A DNA stretch of 64,000 nucleotides from NCBI GenBank assembly GCA_003214465.1, contig QCLO01000003.1:83451-147450 (forward strand). Reading direction: 5' to 3'. Numbering within the stretch: position 1 is the first letter of the stretch; each line of letters begins with the position of its first letter. Shown here piece after piece: positions 52,024 through 61,012 of this stretch. Source of the stretch: Acidimicrobiales bacterium AG-414-N20. Its GTDB lineage: Bacteria; Actinomycetota; Acidimicrobiia; Acidimicrobiales; MedAcidi-G1. Made by a program: the position numbers and the translations under genes. The notes under the pieces were generated by a model. That model made no database searches. It had not been told where the DNA came from and saw only the letters and a program-made list of their open reading frames with translations.

Positions 52024-53175
52024 ATGAAAACAGGGGTTTTTCTTTTCGGTGGTGTTGAGATGGAAGACGCAGGGCCGGACCTGCCGATTCCAACTGATAG
52101 ACGATACAGCAACGAACAGATGTGGAAAGCGACAGAGCAGATCATTGATGCGGCTTGTTTGTCGGACAAGCTTGGTTTCGATTCTTTTTGGCTCACTGAA
52201 CACCATTTTCAGTATGAGGGCTACGAAGTAGTGCCTAATGGAATTCTTCTGGGTGCCATAATTGCTGAACGGACAGAACAAATTCATATAGGAATGGCTT
52301 TCAATATTGTTCCGCAATGGCACCCACTTCGACTGGCCGAAGATTTTGCTACCTTGCACAACATTTCAGGTGGAAGAGGGATCCTTGGAGTTGGAAGAGG
52401 AACAGTACCCAGAGAAGCTGAAACACTCGGAAGTCAGATCGGTAGTTTTGACAATCCTGATCAAGCTTCAGCAGATGATTTCAATAGAAAACAATTTGAT
52501 GAAGCAATGGATATCATCCAGCTCGCTTTGAGTGAAGAACTGTTTTCTTATCACGGTGAAATTTATGATTTTCCTCCTCCAGGCATTCCAGATAGGGGAG
52601 GCACGGTCCAGGAACTAACTTTGGTGCCAAGACCTTTGTACCCTTATGAAACATGGCAGGCAATTACGTCTCCTCCCACTCTCGAAGTTGTCCCCAAAAG
52701 AGGTTGGGGGGGTGTTTTTTGGAATTCACATCCTACTTTCATCAAATCTCAGTGGGATAGGTTTGCTGAATTGTATGAAGAGTCACAAAATCATTCACTT
52801 GAATCTGGTGAAAAAAGAATGTTGGTTAGATGTGTTTGTGTAGCTGATACATATGAAGAGGCTGTTGAATCAGTGCGTCCTGGTCACGATGAAATGTGGA
52901 AATTTTTAGGGCCCTATGGATGGAGTAAGGGTTATATGGGGCCGGACGGGAAACCTTCAAAAGCTGGTTTGATTCCTACTCTAGAGGAGTCTCTGGAACA
53001 GAAGATTTGGATTGTTGGTTCGGCAGATGATGTTGGTGAACAAATCGAGTGGTACAGAGATCTGTTGGGAGTTGAAAATTTGATGCTTTTTCCAATGATG
53101 CCTGGTGATAGTTACGAATCAGGCACAGAGCAACTACACAGGCTTGCTGAAGATGTTCTACCTAAGTTCGCATAG
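52024..53175 (+). CDS. LLM-class flavin-dependent oxidoreductase (LuxA-like, type C)
   Basis: A 383-aa bacterial-luciferase-fold enzyme, larger than the other LLM proteins here. It starts MKTGVFLFGGVEMED and has SDKLGFDSFWLTEHHFQYEGYE, the luciferase-type EHH motif that differs from the Mer-like pair. ISGGRGILGVGRGTVPREAETLG and IVPQWHPLRLAEDFATLHNI support FMN binding. It is probably an FMN-dependent monooxygenase of an unknown small molecule. It is not coupled to its neighbours. Confidence 0.88.
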   Translation: MKTGVFLFGGVEMEDAGPDLPIPTDRRYSNEQMWKATEQIIDAACLSDKLGFDSFWLTEHHFQYEGYEVVPNGILLGAIIAERTEQIHIGMAFNIVPQWHPLRLAEDFATLHNISGGRGILGVGRGTVPREAETLGSQIGSFDNPDQASADDFNRKQFDEAMDIIQLALSEELFSYHGEIYDFPPPGIPDRGGTVQELTLVPRPLYPYETWQAITSPPTLEVVPKRGWGGVFWNSHPTFIKSQWDRFAELYEESQNHSLESGEKRMLVRCVCVADTYEEAVESVRPGHDEMWKFLGPYGWSKGYMGPDGKPSKAGLIPTLEESLEQKIWIVGSADDVGEQIEWYRDLLGVENLMLFPMMPGDSYESGTEQLHRLAEDVLPKFA

Positions 53176-53238
53176 GTAAAGAATATATTTATACATGGTT
53201 TGGGTTTTAACCTTCTTTTTTAAGTAATTTGTAAGACT

Positions 53239-54819
53239 GTGAGTGAAGCAGAGGTAGTAGTTGTAGGCGGTGGTCATAACGGTCTTGTTTGCGCTGCTTA
53301 TCTTGCACGCTTAGGTGTCGACACGATTCTCATTGAAGCAAGATCTTCTGTTGGGGGTTGTGCGTCTACGGTGGATGATTTAGGTGCAAGATTTAATATT
53401 TGTCACTGTGAACACAACCTAGTAAGAGCGATGCCGATAATCGAAGAACTTGATTTAGCTACCTATGGGTTGAAATATTTAGAAACAGAAGCAAGTTCAA
53501 TTTGTGCTTTCCATGATGAAAGCGACCCGTGGGTTATTTATTCCGATATTGAAAAGACACTTGCTGGATTAGCTGCAACCCACCCAGACCAAGTTGATGG
53601 TTATAAAAGATATTTGAGAGATGCTTTGCCAGTAGCAAGATTGGCTCTTGATCTGGCTGCAACTCAACCATCTTCCTACAGTTTCGCTTCAAGAGCATTA
53701 CAAAAAAGAGGTGAAGGATTAAGTCGACTTCTTAGGTGGTCTCGCAGCAGTGCGATGGAAATATTGAGCCATTATTTCAGTGATTGGCACTTGATAATGC
53801 CTACGATTTCAGTAGGGCCGACAGTATGGGGTCTAGCCCCTGAAACCCCCGGAACAGGTATGGCGGCTTTGGGCTATGCCACTAGACACATCAATCGTGT
53901 GGGAAGACCTCAAGGGGGTAGCGGTTCTCTTACAGATTCGACAAAAGTTTCATTTGAGTCAGCAGGAGGCGAGGTTCGTTGTGGATCCAGAGTGGAAAAT
54001 GTGCTTATTCAAGATGGATCAATCAGAGGTGTGAGACTTTCGGATGGAGAAATTATTAATACACGAGCGGTTGTCGCAGCATGTGATCCGAAAAGAGTTT
54101 TTGTTGAGTGGATAGGAGAAACACCAAGAAAAGCAAGAAAAATGGTAGATAAGTGGAGACAATTACCGGTTCCTGAAGGTTACGAGTCAAAGATAGATGC
54201 TGTTTTAAAGGAACTTCCCGAGCCGAAATGGGGGGAGAAAATTCGTGCGACCCATAACGGTCTGAATCCATTAGGTCAAACAACAATAATTTCTCCTTCA
54301 CCACAAGATTTAATTGAAGCGCATGAAATGAGACCTTTGGGGGAAGTTGCAACAAAACCGACAATGCTTATTGATATTCCATCTGTTCCTGATGACACTT
54401 TGAAGACATCTTCGGGCGAACACATTCTTAGTCTTGAAGTTCTTTTTACTCCATACTCAATTCAAGGCGGCTGGGATAATTCCAGTGAGCCTAGAAGATG
54501 GCTAGATATTTGGAATTCATTAATGGGATCAGAAGGAAGCGAAAAAATAGAAGAATGGCGAGTAATGACACCTAAAAACTATGAAAATGAATTCTCTATG
54601 CATAGAGGACATACACCATCTTTCGGAACTTCACCATTGAGTACATTTTTCGGGCGTGATAAAGAACTGACAAGATATAAAACTTCAATTGAAGGTCTTT
54701 ATTTATCTGGAGCCGCAACTTATCCAGGTGCAGGGATAGTTGGCATTTCTGGAAGGAACGCAGCTTATGTAGTAAGTCGAGCTATAAAAGGTCGCGATCG
54801 GCTTAGGAAATCAAAGTGA
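53239..54819 (+). CDS. FAD-dependent phytoene dehydrogenase-like oxidoreductase (PYROXD2/CrtI-like)
   Basis: The Rossmann FAD motif VVVGGGHNGLVCAAYLARLG (residues 6-25) and the following IEARSSVGGCASTVDDLG are present, and the C-terminal FAD-closing segment is LYLSGAATYPGAGIVGISGRNAAYVV. The 526-aa length suits the CrtI-like superfamily. Substrate unknown; carotenoid desaturation is only one possibility and no other carotenoid genes are near. The start is GTG at 53239. It overlaps the next LLM start by 4 nt (GTGA), so the two are made together. Confidence 0.88.
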   Translation: MSEAEVVVVGGGHNGLVCAAYLARLGVDTILIEARSSVGGCASTVDDLGARFNICHCEHNLVRAMPIIEELDLATYGLKYLETEASSICAFHDESDPWVIYSDIEKTLAGLAATHPDQVDGYKRYLRDALPVARLALDLAATQPSSYSFASRALQKRGEGLSRLLRWSRSSAMEILSHYFSDWHLIMPTISVGPTVWGLAPETPGTGMAALGYATRHINRVGRPQGGSGSLTDSTKVSFESAGGEVRCGSRVENVLIQDGSIRGVRLSDGEIINTRAVVAACDPKRVFVEWIGETPRKARKMVDKWRQLPVPEGYESKIDAVLKELPEPKWGEKIRATHNGLNPLGQTTIISPSPQDLIEAHEMRPLGEVATKPTMLIDIPSVPDDTLKTSSGEHILSLEVLFTPYSIQGGWDNSSEPRRWLDIWNSLMGSEGSEKIEEWRVMTPKNYENEFSMHRGHTPSFGTSPLSTFFGRDKELTRYKTSIEGLYLSGAATYPGAGIVGISGRNAAYVVSRAIKGRDRLRKSK

Positions 54820-55778
54820 ATTTACCCATCAGTGTAAATCTGATGCCGACTTCAAAAGTTGAAAAGTTAGTTGAACTGGCAGAACTTTCTGAAAAGTTAG
54901 GATATAAAAGATGCTGGGTGTATGACGAGGGACTACACACGAGAGATGTTTTCGTCACACTTACTTCGATAGCAATAGCAACGAAGAAGATCCTGATAGG
55001 TCCCGGGATAACCAATCCATATGTGCGTCATCCAGGAATTACAGCCTCCGCAATAGCAAGTTTGGACGAAGTAAGTAATGGTAGGAGTTTTATAGGACTC
55101 GGTGCTGGTGGCGGCTTAACGCTCAATCCACTTGGGATCGAAAGATTGAAACCTGTAACAACTGTTTCAGAAACTGTGGTTGCTCTCAGAGGGCTTTTCT
55201 CGGGACAAAAAATAGACCTCGAAGGGAATGAATTCTCACTGAAATCAGCTTCTTTGAACTACGGACGTGAAAACATAGAGATATTTTTAGCCGGTCGTGG
55301 TAAACGTATTACCCAATTAGGCGCTGAGTTAGGTGATGGCTTTTATCTGAGTTATATACACAAAGACTTTTTGTCTGGGCACCTTGAAGCATTGCGAAAC
55401 GCAGCGAAACGTAATCCATTTAAAATCGTTTATTCGACCATGATCGTTTCTTCTCAAAAAGAGTTCGAAGAAGCGCGTGCTGCGTTGAGTTTTAGACTTG
55501 TTGATTCACCACAAGAAGTAAAAGACTATATAGGAATGACAGAAGAGATAAACAGTCAAATAAAAACAGCACTTTCTGAAGGCGGTCCCTCGAATGCAGC
55601 CAAATACGTCCCTAGCGAATGGGTTGAACAGTTCGTAATAACAGGATCTTCTTCCGAAGCTTCAGAAGAACTTATAAATCTCTTTGATAAAAATGGAATA
55701 GATGAGTTTCAATTACCAATTGGAAACCCTGAAGAGGCAGAAAAAGTTATTTCACGTACTTCAAAAATGTTTGCCTAG
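54816..55778 (+). CDS. LLM-class F420-dependent oxidoreductase (type B paralogue, Mer-like)
   Basis: A 320-aa paralogue of the protein at 38634-39599. It shares SEKLGYKRCWVYDEGLHTRD, LIGPGITNPYVRHPG and IGLGAGGGLTLNPLGIERLKP. The start GTG overlaps the preceding FAD oxidoreductase stop (GTGA). Being translated with that gene suggests that both act on one compound, possibly with F420 as hydride carrier, which is inference. It converges on the ubiD-type gene across 7 nt. Confidence 0.88.
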   Translation: MNLPISVNLMPTSKVEKLVELAELSEKLGYKRCWVYDEGLHTRDVFVTLTSIAIATKKILIGPGITNPYVRHPGITASAIASLDEVSNGRSFIGLGAGGGLTLNPLGIERLKPVTTVSETVVALRGLFSGQKIDLEGNEFSLKSASLNYGRENIEIFLAGRGKRITQLGAELGDGFYLSYIHKDFLSGHLEALRNAAKRNPFKIVYSTMIVSSQKEFEEARAALSFRLVDSPQEVKDYIGMTEEINSQIKTALSEGGPSNAAKYVPSEWVEQFVITGSSSEASEELINLFDKNGIDEFQLPIGNPEEAEKVISRTSKMFA

Positions 55779-55785
55779 ATTAATT

Positions 55786-57129
55786 TCAATTTAGGTAGTC
55801 GTTAAGATTTATGGTTGGATAGGAAACTCGAGAACCGTATTCACGCCGTTCCCTTTTGTAGGTGGCATCGATGCCAACCTTCGTGCTTATACCACGAGTA
55901 TCGGCTGTTGGGTCCATTTCATGTCCTTGAGCTAAAGGAATAGAAAACACATCTTCCTCCCAGTTAACCCGGTTAGTGATAGCCCAATGCAATTCTGACG
56001 GTTGGAAAATATCAATATCTCTATCTACAACAACGACATTCCTGATATTGATATGGGCTGCCATCGCAGACAGTGCAAGATTCTTAGCGGTTCCTGGATT
56101 ATCTCGATCTATTTGGATGACTGCTAGAAATCCATTTCCATAAGGAGGAATATAAACCTCTGCGGAAGGATCCAAGTGCCTCACATAACTTCTTAATAGA
56201 GGTTCTCTAGGCAGAATATTTCCTATATAGATGTGTTCATACCAACCAGGAATAATTGTTTGGAAAATAGGATTGTCACGCCAAGAAATAGATGAAACCT
56301 CAAGAGTTGGACTGTCCCAAGCTTCCCCGTGGTAGCCATGAAATTCTGCCAGAGGCCCTTCTGGGGCACGTTTTGCTGGATGTAGAAAACCTTCAATAAC
56401 TACTTCAGCTGATGAGGGGATATCTATGTCTACAGTGAGCCCCTTGCAGACCTCTATTCCTCTGCCCCTAATGGCACCTGCAATAAAAAGCTCATCCACG
56501 TGTGTTTTAACACCAGCGGCGATCATGATGGCAGGATCTAAACCCATAGCAAGAGCAATAGGAAATGGGTCGTCCGGATTTTCTCGAGACTTCCAAAAAG
56601 TGCCTACGTCTCTCCATTCATTCACGTTGAATCCGAGAATATTTTTGTCGAGTTTAGACATGCGGTTGTAGCTGAGATTTCCTCTACCAGAAATAGGATC
56701 CTTAGATACCGTTACGGCACCCGTGATGAAAGGTCCGCTGTCACCCCTAGAGTGCGTCAGAATCGGTAAATTTTTAAGATCAATCTCGCTTCCTGAAATA
56801 GTGTTGTCTTGCCAGTCTGCTTTATCTGTCCTTATTGGGCTGACACCATTTGACGGATCAAGAGCGTTTTCCATAGTGTCGGCAACTTCAGACAGTTCAC
56901 AGCCTAGAGCTACAGCGGCTCTGCTATGGGACGCTACACCTCCGCAAAAGACTGGCCATGGGCTTTCAGTCACATTTTCGAAAAGACAAGCTCCTTTGCC
57001 TTCACGCGCAATACTTGCAGCAACATCTGCTAATTCATACTCAATCGAAACTGGATTACTGACTTTAACCAACTGGCCATCAGAATCTAGAGCCGATATA
57101 AAATCGCGTAAATCTTTTATTTCAGTCAT
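55786..57129 (-). CDS. UbiD-family prenyl-FMN-dependent decarboxylase
   Basis: The 447-aa protein has the UbiD scaffold. YELADVAASIAREGKGACLFENV is the N-terminal domain, and NRMSKLDKNILGFNVN and PIALAMGLDPAIMIAAG follow. EGPLAEFHGYHGEAW, a key Glu-containing block, is followed by VVVVDRDIDIFQPSELHWAI (manganese/prFMN environment). UbiD members decarboxylate aromatic, heteroaromatic or unsaturated acids using prenylated FMN made by UbiX, whose gene lies at 59353-59934. The substrate is unknown; the many N-heterocycle genes make a heteroaromatic acid possible. Confidence 0.93.
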   Translation of the reverse strand: MTEIKDLRDFISALDSDGQLVKVSNPVSIEYELADVAASIAREGKGACLFENVTESPWPVFCGGVASHSRAAVALGCELSEVADTMENALDPSNGVSPIRTDKADWQDNTISGSEIDLKNLPILTHSRGDSGPFITGAVTVSKDPISGRGNLSYNRMSKLDKNILGFNVNEWRDVGTFWKSRENPDDPFPIALAMGLDPAIMIAAGVKTHVDELFIAGAIRGRGIEVCKGLTVDIDIPSSAEVVIEGFLHPAKRAPEGPLAEFHGYHGEAWDSPTLEVSSISWRDNPIFQTIIPGWYEHIYIGNILPREPLLRSYVRHLDPSAEVYIPPYGNGFLAVIQIDRDNPGTAKNLALSAMAAHINIRNVVVVDRDIDIFQPSELHWAITNRVNWEEDVFSIPLAQGHEMDPTADTRGISTKVGIDATYKRERREYGSRVSYPTINLNDYLN

Positions 57130-57155
57130 CCCTGAAGTTTAGATGAAGTTCTTGC

Positions 57156-58385
57156 TTAAAGTCCTTCTGGACTTATTTGAGTAGATTGCAAAGAAGAAGA
57201 AATTAGAACTCCACTTTTAAAAACTTTTCTGGACATTGGAGCGTCAGCAATAGCTCCCCTTAGCGAGGGTGCGTCTATAGCTACAAAATCAGCTAAAGAC
57301 CCAGACGATAAGTCGGCTTTTTCAAGCCCCATAGCTTTTCTGGCATTTACACTCACCATTTCGTAGGCACTTTCTGGCATTTCATGTGCAGCCAAAACCA
57401 AAAGTGAAGCAGTTTCGAGTGGATCACTACGACCTACAAGATTAAAGGGGTCTTGAACGTTGTCACCGCCAGCTGCAACTAAAACTCCTGCATCTCTAAG
57501 ACTCTTAATCGCGGTAAGAGCACGGGGTGTAGCAGTAGGGATTTCTCTCCCTTGGAGAAAAAGGTTTGTTTGAGGAAGGGGTAAAACAGCGATATTAGCT
57601 TTTGCAACATCAGTTGAAACCTCTTTTTGTTTTTTTAGACTTTGCATTCCTAAAGTAACGCAGTGGCTTGCTGTAACAGAGTTTTCAAAACTCCGATCCA
57701 TTACCTGTTTAGCTAAGTCGTGAAGTGTCAAAACTGATTTATCAAGCATTTCATCTACGTGTAAATCAATTCCTATACCTGCATCTTCGGCTACATCTAA
57801 AGCATCTTTAATCAAAACCGAAGGGTTAGGGTCAAGGTGAGGGCAGCCTCCGACCAGATCCACTCCAGTTTCTATTGCTACTTCTAAAGCTTTTCGATTG
57901 TCTGTCCCTTCGGAGCCGGTCATGGGATTTATTGTTAAGGCAACTATTTGAACATCGATAAGGCCTTCAACAAGTTTCCTGGCTTCGCGAACTGCTTCTA
58001 AGGCGCGAGAACCTAATGCAACATTTACATGAGTCCTAACTGCGGTAACGCCTCTGGAGACTAGTAGACGCATCGCTTCCACTGCACGGTAGATAGTGTC
58101 CTCATAAGTTATTTCTCCACGAGCTATTGCAGATATCCAAGCTTCAATGGCACCAGATAAATCACCTGCGGGGTTGGGAACATTTTCAGCTGTTAGTGCT
58201 TTGTCAAGATGCGCATGCGGCTCAGCCATGCTCGGTATCACAAGCCATCCATTGAGGTCCATACCATTTTCAGACACTGGAGAGGGTTTCTGTAACTCTA
58301 TGATGGTGTCTATGCGGTCATCATTTATGTTGAGGTTAACTAATCTGCCGTCTTCCAACCGAGCGTTATGAAGAACTTTAAGCAT
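57156..58385 (-). CDS. Cytosine deaminase-like (CodA type) amidohydrolase
   Basis: A 409-aa TIM-barrel amidohydrolase with metal ligands in MAEPHAHLDKALTA, LVGGCPHLDPNPS, IDLHVDEMLD, ASHCVTLGMQS and AAGGDNVQDPFN. This arrangement resembles CodA-type and N-isopropylammelide isopropylaminohydrolase-like deaminases acting on pyrimidine- or triazine-like rings. The start ATG 58385 overlaps the end of the upstream dioxygenase gene by 8 nt; a longer frame inside that gene is not needed. Precise substrate unknown. Confidence 0.88.
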   Translation of the reverse strand: MLKVLHNARLEDGRLVNLNINDDRIDTIIELQKPSPVSENGMDLNGWLVIPSMAEPHAHLDKALTAENVPNPAGDLSGAIEAWISAIARGEITYEDTIYRAVEAMRLLVSRGVTAVRTHVNVALGSRALEAVREARKLVEGLIDVQIVALTINPMTGSEGTDNRKALEVAIETGVDLVGGCPHLDPNPSVLIKDALDVAEDAGIGIDLHVDEMLDKSVLTLHDLAKQVMDRSFENSVTASHCVTLGMQSLKKQKEVSTDVAKANIAVLPLPQTNLFLQGREIPTATPRALTAIKSLRDAGVLVAAGGDNVQDPFNLVGRSDPLETASLLVLAAHEMPESAYEMVSVNARKAMGLEKADLSSGSLADFVAIDAPSLRGAIADAPMSRKVFKSGVLISSSLQSTQISPEGL

Positions 58386-59241
58386 CCCAATCACCCCATT
58401 CCATGTCATCTCCCCATGGGCGAATAAATACTTCATCTGGGCTTGCTTCGATCCCTCTTTCGGGATAGGGGTCATCACCTACAATCGGCACGATCATTCG
58501 ATGATCATACGTGGCAGCATCCACTAGCCTGTCTGCACCTATTTGCCAAGGTAGGTTAGACCATGAATTCATATAGTGGTGCACTAGAGCCCTTCGACTT
58601 GTATCGCCAGAGTTTCTAAGAGATCGATGTAATAAATAGCCATTAAAAAAAACAGCTGACCCAGCTTTTACTTCAACGATTTCTTCATTGTCTGAGTTGA
58701 AACCGTAACTTTCGTCTGAAAGGTCAAATTCTTCAGTTTCATTATGCGGTCTCGTTGGCCAAAGCTGTCCCATTTTGTGGCTTCCCGGGATAACTCTTAA
58801 GCAACCGTTATCCAGAGTTGCGTCGTCTAATGCGATCCAGACACCTACAAGAGAACGGTCCCTAGTAGGGATAAAGCGTTCGTCTTGATGCCAGGCTTGA
58901 CCTGGGAAGCCAGGAGGTTTGAGAAAAAGCATCGACTGCATGCATTTGACCCTTCCGTCCCAGTGGGGGATATGAGCTCCTACGATAATTTGGAGAACTT
59001 CTTTGATTTTTGGATGGCCCAGAGTTTCAAAAATTGGGCGTGAAACCCAGTGAGGGAAATGAACAGCTAGGAGCCCAGAGTCTTTGTCTACTAGATCCAA
59101 TGGGTCTTGAATGGGATAAGTTCCGTCTCGAAATTTAGGAATTTCTGCCTGAATATTTTCTACAGTGTCTTGGTCAAAAATTTCTGGAACGACCAGATAG
59201 CCATCGTTGATATATTTTTGAGCCATTTGATCAAGATCCAT
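58378..59241 (-). CDS. Phytanoyl-CoA dioxygenase-family Fe(II)/2-oxoglutarate enzyme
   Basis: The 287-aa protein has the non-heme iron facial triad H-x-D in QAWHQDERFIP and the distal His in NGYLLHRSLRNSG, with Arg in RRALVHHYMN for 2-oxoglutarate. A conserved DNGCLRVIPGSHKMG block is typical of PhyH-type enzymes, including those for ectoine and small-molecule hydroxylation. Its end is coupled to a cytosine-deaminase-like gene by an 8-nt overlap, so it may hydroxylate a substrate in the same pathway (inference). Confidence 0.9.
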   Translation of the reverse strand: MDLDQMAQKYINDGYLVVPEIFDQDTVENIQAEIPKFRDGTYPIQDPLDLVDKDSGLLAVHFPHWVSRPIFETLGHPKIKEVLQIIVGAHIPHWDGRVKCMQSMLFLKPPGFPGQAWHQDERFIPTRDRSLVGVWIALDDATLDNGCLRVIPGSHKMGQLWPTRPHNETEEFDLSDESYGFNSDNEEIVEVKAGSAVFFNGYLLHRSLRNSGDTSRRALVHHYMNSWSNLPWQIGADRLVDAATYDHRMIVPIVGDDPYPERGIEASPDEVFIRPWGDDMEWGDWDA

Positions 59242-59352
59242 AGTTTGATGTTACCCACAGGACACAAAGGTGCTTATGTCCGGTGACGGGACTACAGTTC
59301 AAATCTCATGGTAAGAATTAACTTGTAAGTAATTTAAGGGAGAAATTAGTAA

Positions 59353-59934
59353 ATGGAAGGTACTTTGCATCGGCTGGTTGTTGGTATCAGTGGAGCTAGC
59401 GGGGTCATATACGGCATCCGTATTCTTGAAATATTAAGTGAAATCCAAGAGGTAGAAACCCATTTGATATTAACGAATGCAGCTAAACAGACAATAGGGA
59501 TGGAAACCGATTTTTCATCGGGTGAAATTGAAAAACTTGCTGATTACTCTTATCCGATCAAAGATATTTCAGCGGGACCCGCCAGTGGAACATTTCCGTG
59601 TGACGGAATGATTATTGCCCCATGTTCGATTAGAACTTTGTCGGCAGTAGCAAACTCGCATAGTTCCGACTTGCTTACGAGAACGGCGGACGTGACCTTA
59701 AAAGAAAAAAGACCTTTGGTTCTAATGGTAAGAGAAACACCGTTTCACTTAGGGCATTTGCGTTTGATGCAACAAGTCGCAGAAATCGGAGGAGTGATTT
59801 TCCCTCCTGTGCCAGCTTTTTACAACAAACATAGAGACCTTGATGAAGTAATTTCGCATACTGCTAAAAGAGCGCTTGAACAAGCCGGAATTGAGATTAA
59901 AGAGATGGACAGATGGACAGGCCCCCGAGATTGA
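59353..59934 (+). CDS. ubiX: Flavin prenyltransferase UbiX
   Basis: UbiX makes prenylated FMN for UbiD enzymes. The FMN-binding motif VVGISGASGVIYGIRIL is at the N-terminus, PCDGMIIAPCSIRTLSAVANSHSSDLL is the middle and LVLMVRETPFHLGHLRLM plus PPVPAFYNKH are diagnostic. The 193-aa length is normal. It lies on the opposite strand about 2 kb from the ubiD-type gene. It presumably supplies the cofactor to that enzyme and perhaps to others. Confidence 0.97.
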   Translation: MEGTLHRLVVGISGASGVIYGIRILEILSEIQEVETHLILTNAAKQTIGMETDFSSGEIEKLADYSYPIKDISAGPASGTFPCDGMIIAPCSIRTLSAVANSHSSDLLTRTADVTLKEKRPLVLMVRETPFHLGHLRLMQQVAEIGGVIFPPVPAFYNKHRDLDEVISHTAKRALEQAGIEIKEMDRWTGPRD

Positions 59935-59991
59935 GAAGATGATGCTAGTTGATCAATCGCGTTAGAAGCGATAAGTGGTTATCCTATAAAG

Positions 59992-60765
59992 ATGTCTGGA
60001 AGACTAGCCGATATAACTGGACCGAATATCCCAGAGAAAATAAGCGATGAATCCGTCATTTTGCTTCCCGTAGGGGCAATTGAACAGCACGGACCGCATT
60101 TGCCAATGTCGGTAGACACGGTCATTGCAGAAGAAACGTCTAACGCTCTTCTTGACTCGCTAGGAAATGAGATGGACCTATGGCTTCTTCCGACACTGTC
60201 AATTTCAAAATCAAACGAACACACATGGTCGCCCGGGACACTTTCATACAGTTCGAATACGATGATGAGCGTTCTTGATGACATAGCTAAATGTGTATCT
60301 ACAACTGCTGCGAGAAGGTTAGTTATTTTAAATGGGCATGGTGGTAACACGTCTCTTCTGATAACAGCATGTAGGGATATACGTGTTGCTCATGGACTCT
60401 TAACATTTCTGGTCCACCCCTCTGTGCCACCAGCGTCTGGTGGTACAAGCACAGAGGAAGAAATGGGAATGGGAATTCATGGTGGATTAAATGAAACTTC
60501 AGTTTTTGCTTACTTGCGGCCAGGAGAAGTCCAAATGGAAAAAGCTATTCGTCGTGTACCTGAATGGATGGCAGAAAATAAGTGGGTGAAATTTGGAGGT
60601 AAAGTCCAATTTGGTTGGACGAGTAAAGATTTCGGAATTGAAGGATTTATAGGTGACCCAACGGGCGCAAATCCTGAATTAGGTAAAGAACTTTTCGAAT
60701 CAGCAGTAGAATCACTTTCCGGTCAACTCCGCGAAATAAGCCGTTTTGATTTTCAGGAGAACTGA
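59992..60765 (+). CDS. Creatininase-family amidohydrolase
   Basis: The metal site residues Glu31, His33 and Asp42 (PVGAIEQHGPHLPMSVD) and the NGHGGN loop place this in the creatininase/MftE-like family, which includes creatininase and formamide hydrolases. Glu in GIHGGLNETSVF completes the site. The substrate here is not defined; a cyclic amide from heterocycle breakdown is plausible. It is followed after 1 nt by a small thiamine-binding-like gene, which suggests an operon. Confidence 0.9.
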   Translation: MSGRLADITGPNIPEKISDESVILLPVGAIEQHGPHLPMSVDTVIAEETSNALLDSLGNEMDLWLLPTLSISKSNEHTWSPGTLSYSSNTMMSVLDDIAKCVSTTAARRLVILNGHGGNTSLLITACRDIRVAHGLLTFLVHPSVPPASGGTSTEEEMGMGIHGGLNETSVFAYLRPGEVQMEKAIRRVPEWMAENKWVKFGGKVQFGWTSKDFGIEGFIGDPTGANPELGKELFESAVESLSGQLREISRFDFQEN

Positions 60766-60766
60766 T

Positions 60767-61009
60767 TTGAGTTCAGAAAAGGCAAAGGCTGAATTCACAA
60801 TTGAACCATTCACAGACGGAGACCCGGGTCCCCATGTGAAGGAGACTATTTCCGTAGCTAAGAAGTCAGGTCTCAATGTTGAGATTGGACCTTTCGGCAC
60901 GACTGTAACAGGTGAGCAAGAAAAGATTTTTGAACTGGTATCAGATCTGGTACAAACGGCTATGAACAATGGTGCTTCTCGGGTATCTCTCCAAGTAACT
61001 TCAATTTAA
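60767..61009 (+). CDS. Thiamine-binding-domain (YkoF/MTH1187/DUF77-like) small protein
   Basis: The 80-aa product has the ferredoxin-like fold signature of the MTH1187/TTHA0982 group: AEFTIEPFTDGDPGPHVKETI at the start and VEIGPFGTTVTGEQEKIFELV in the middle, ending SRVSLQVTSI. Such proteins can bind thiamine or a precursor. The start is TTG at 60767 with AGGAG 7 nt upstream, only 1 nt after the creatininase stop, so it is coupled; an upstream TTG in the same frame (60746) is less likely. Ligand inferred. Confidence 0.75.
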   Translation: MSSEKAKAEFTIEPFTDGDPGPHVKETISVAKKSGLNVEIGPFGTTVTGEQEKIFELVSDLVQTAMNNGASRVSLQVTSI

Positions 61010-61012
61010 ACT

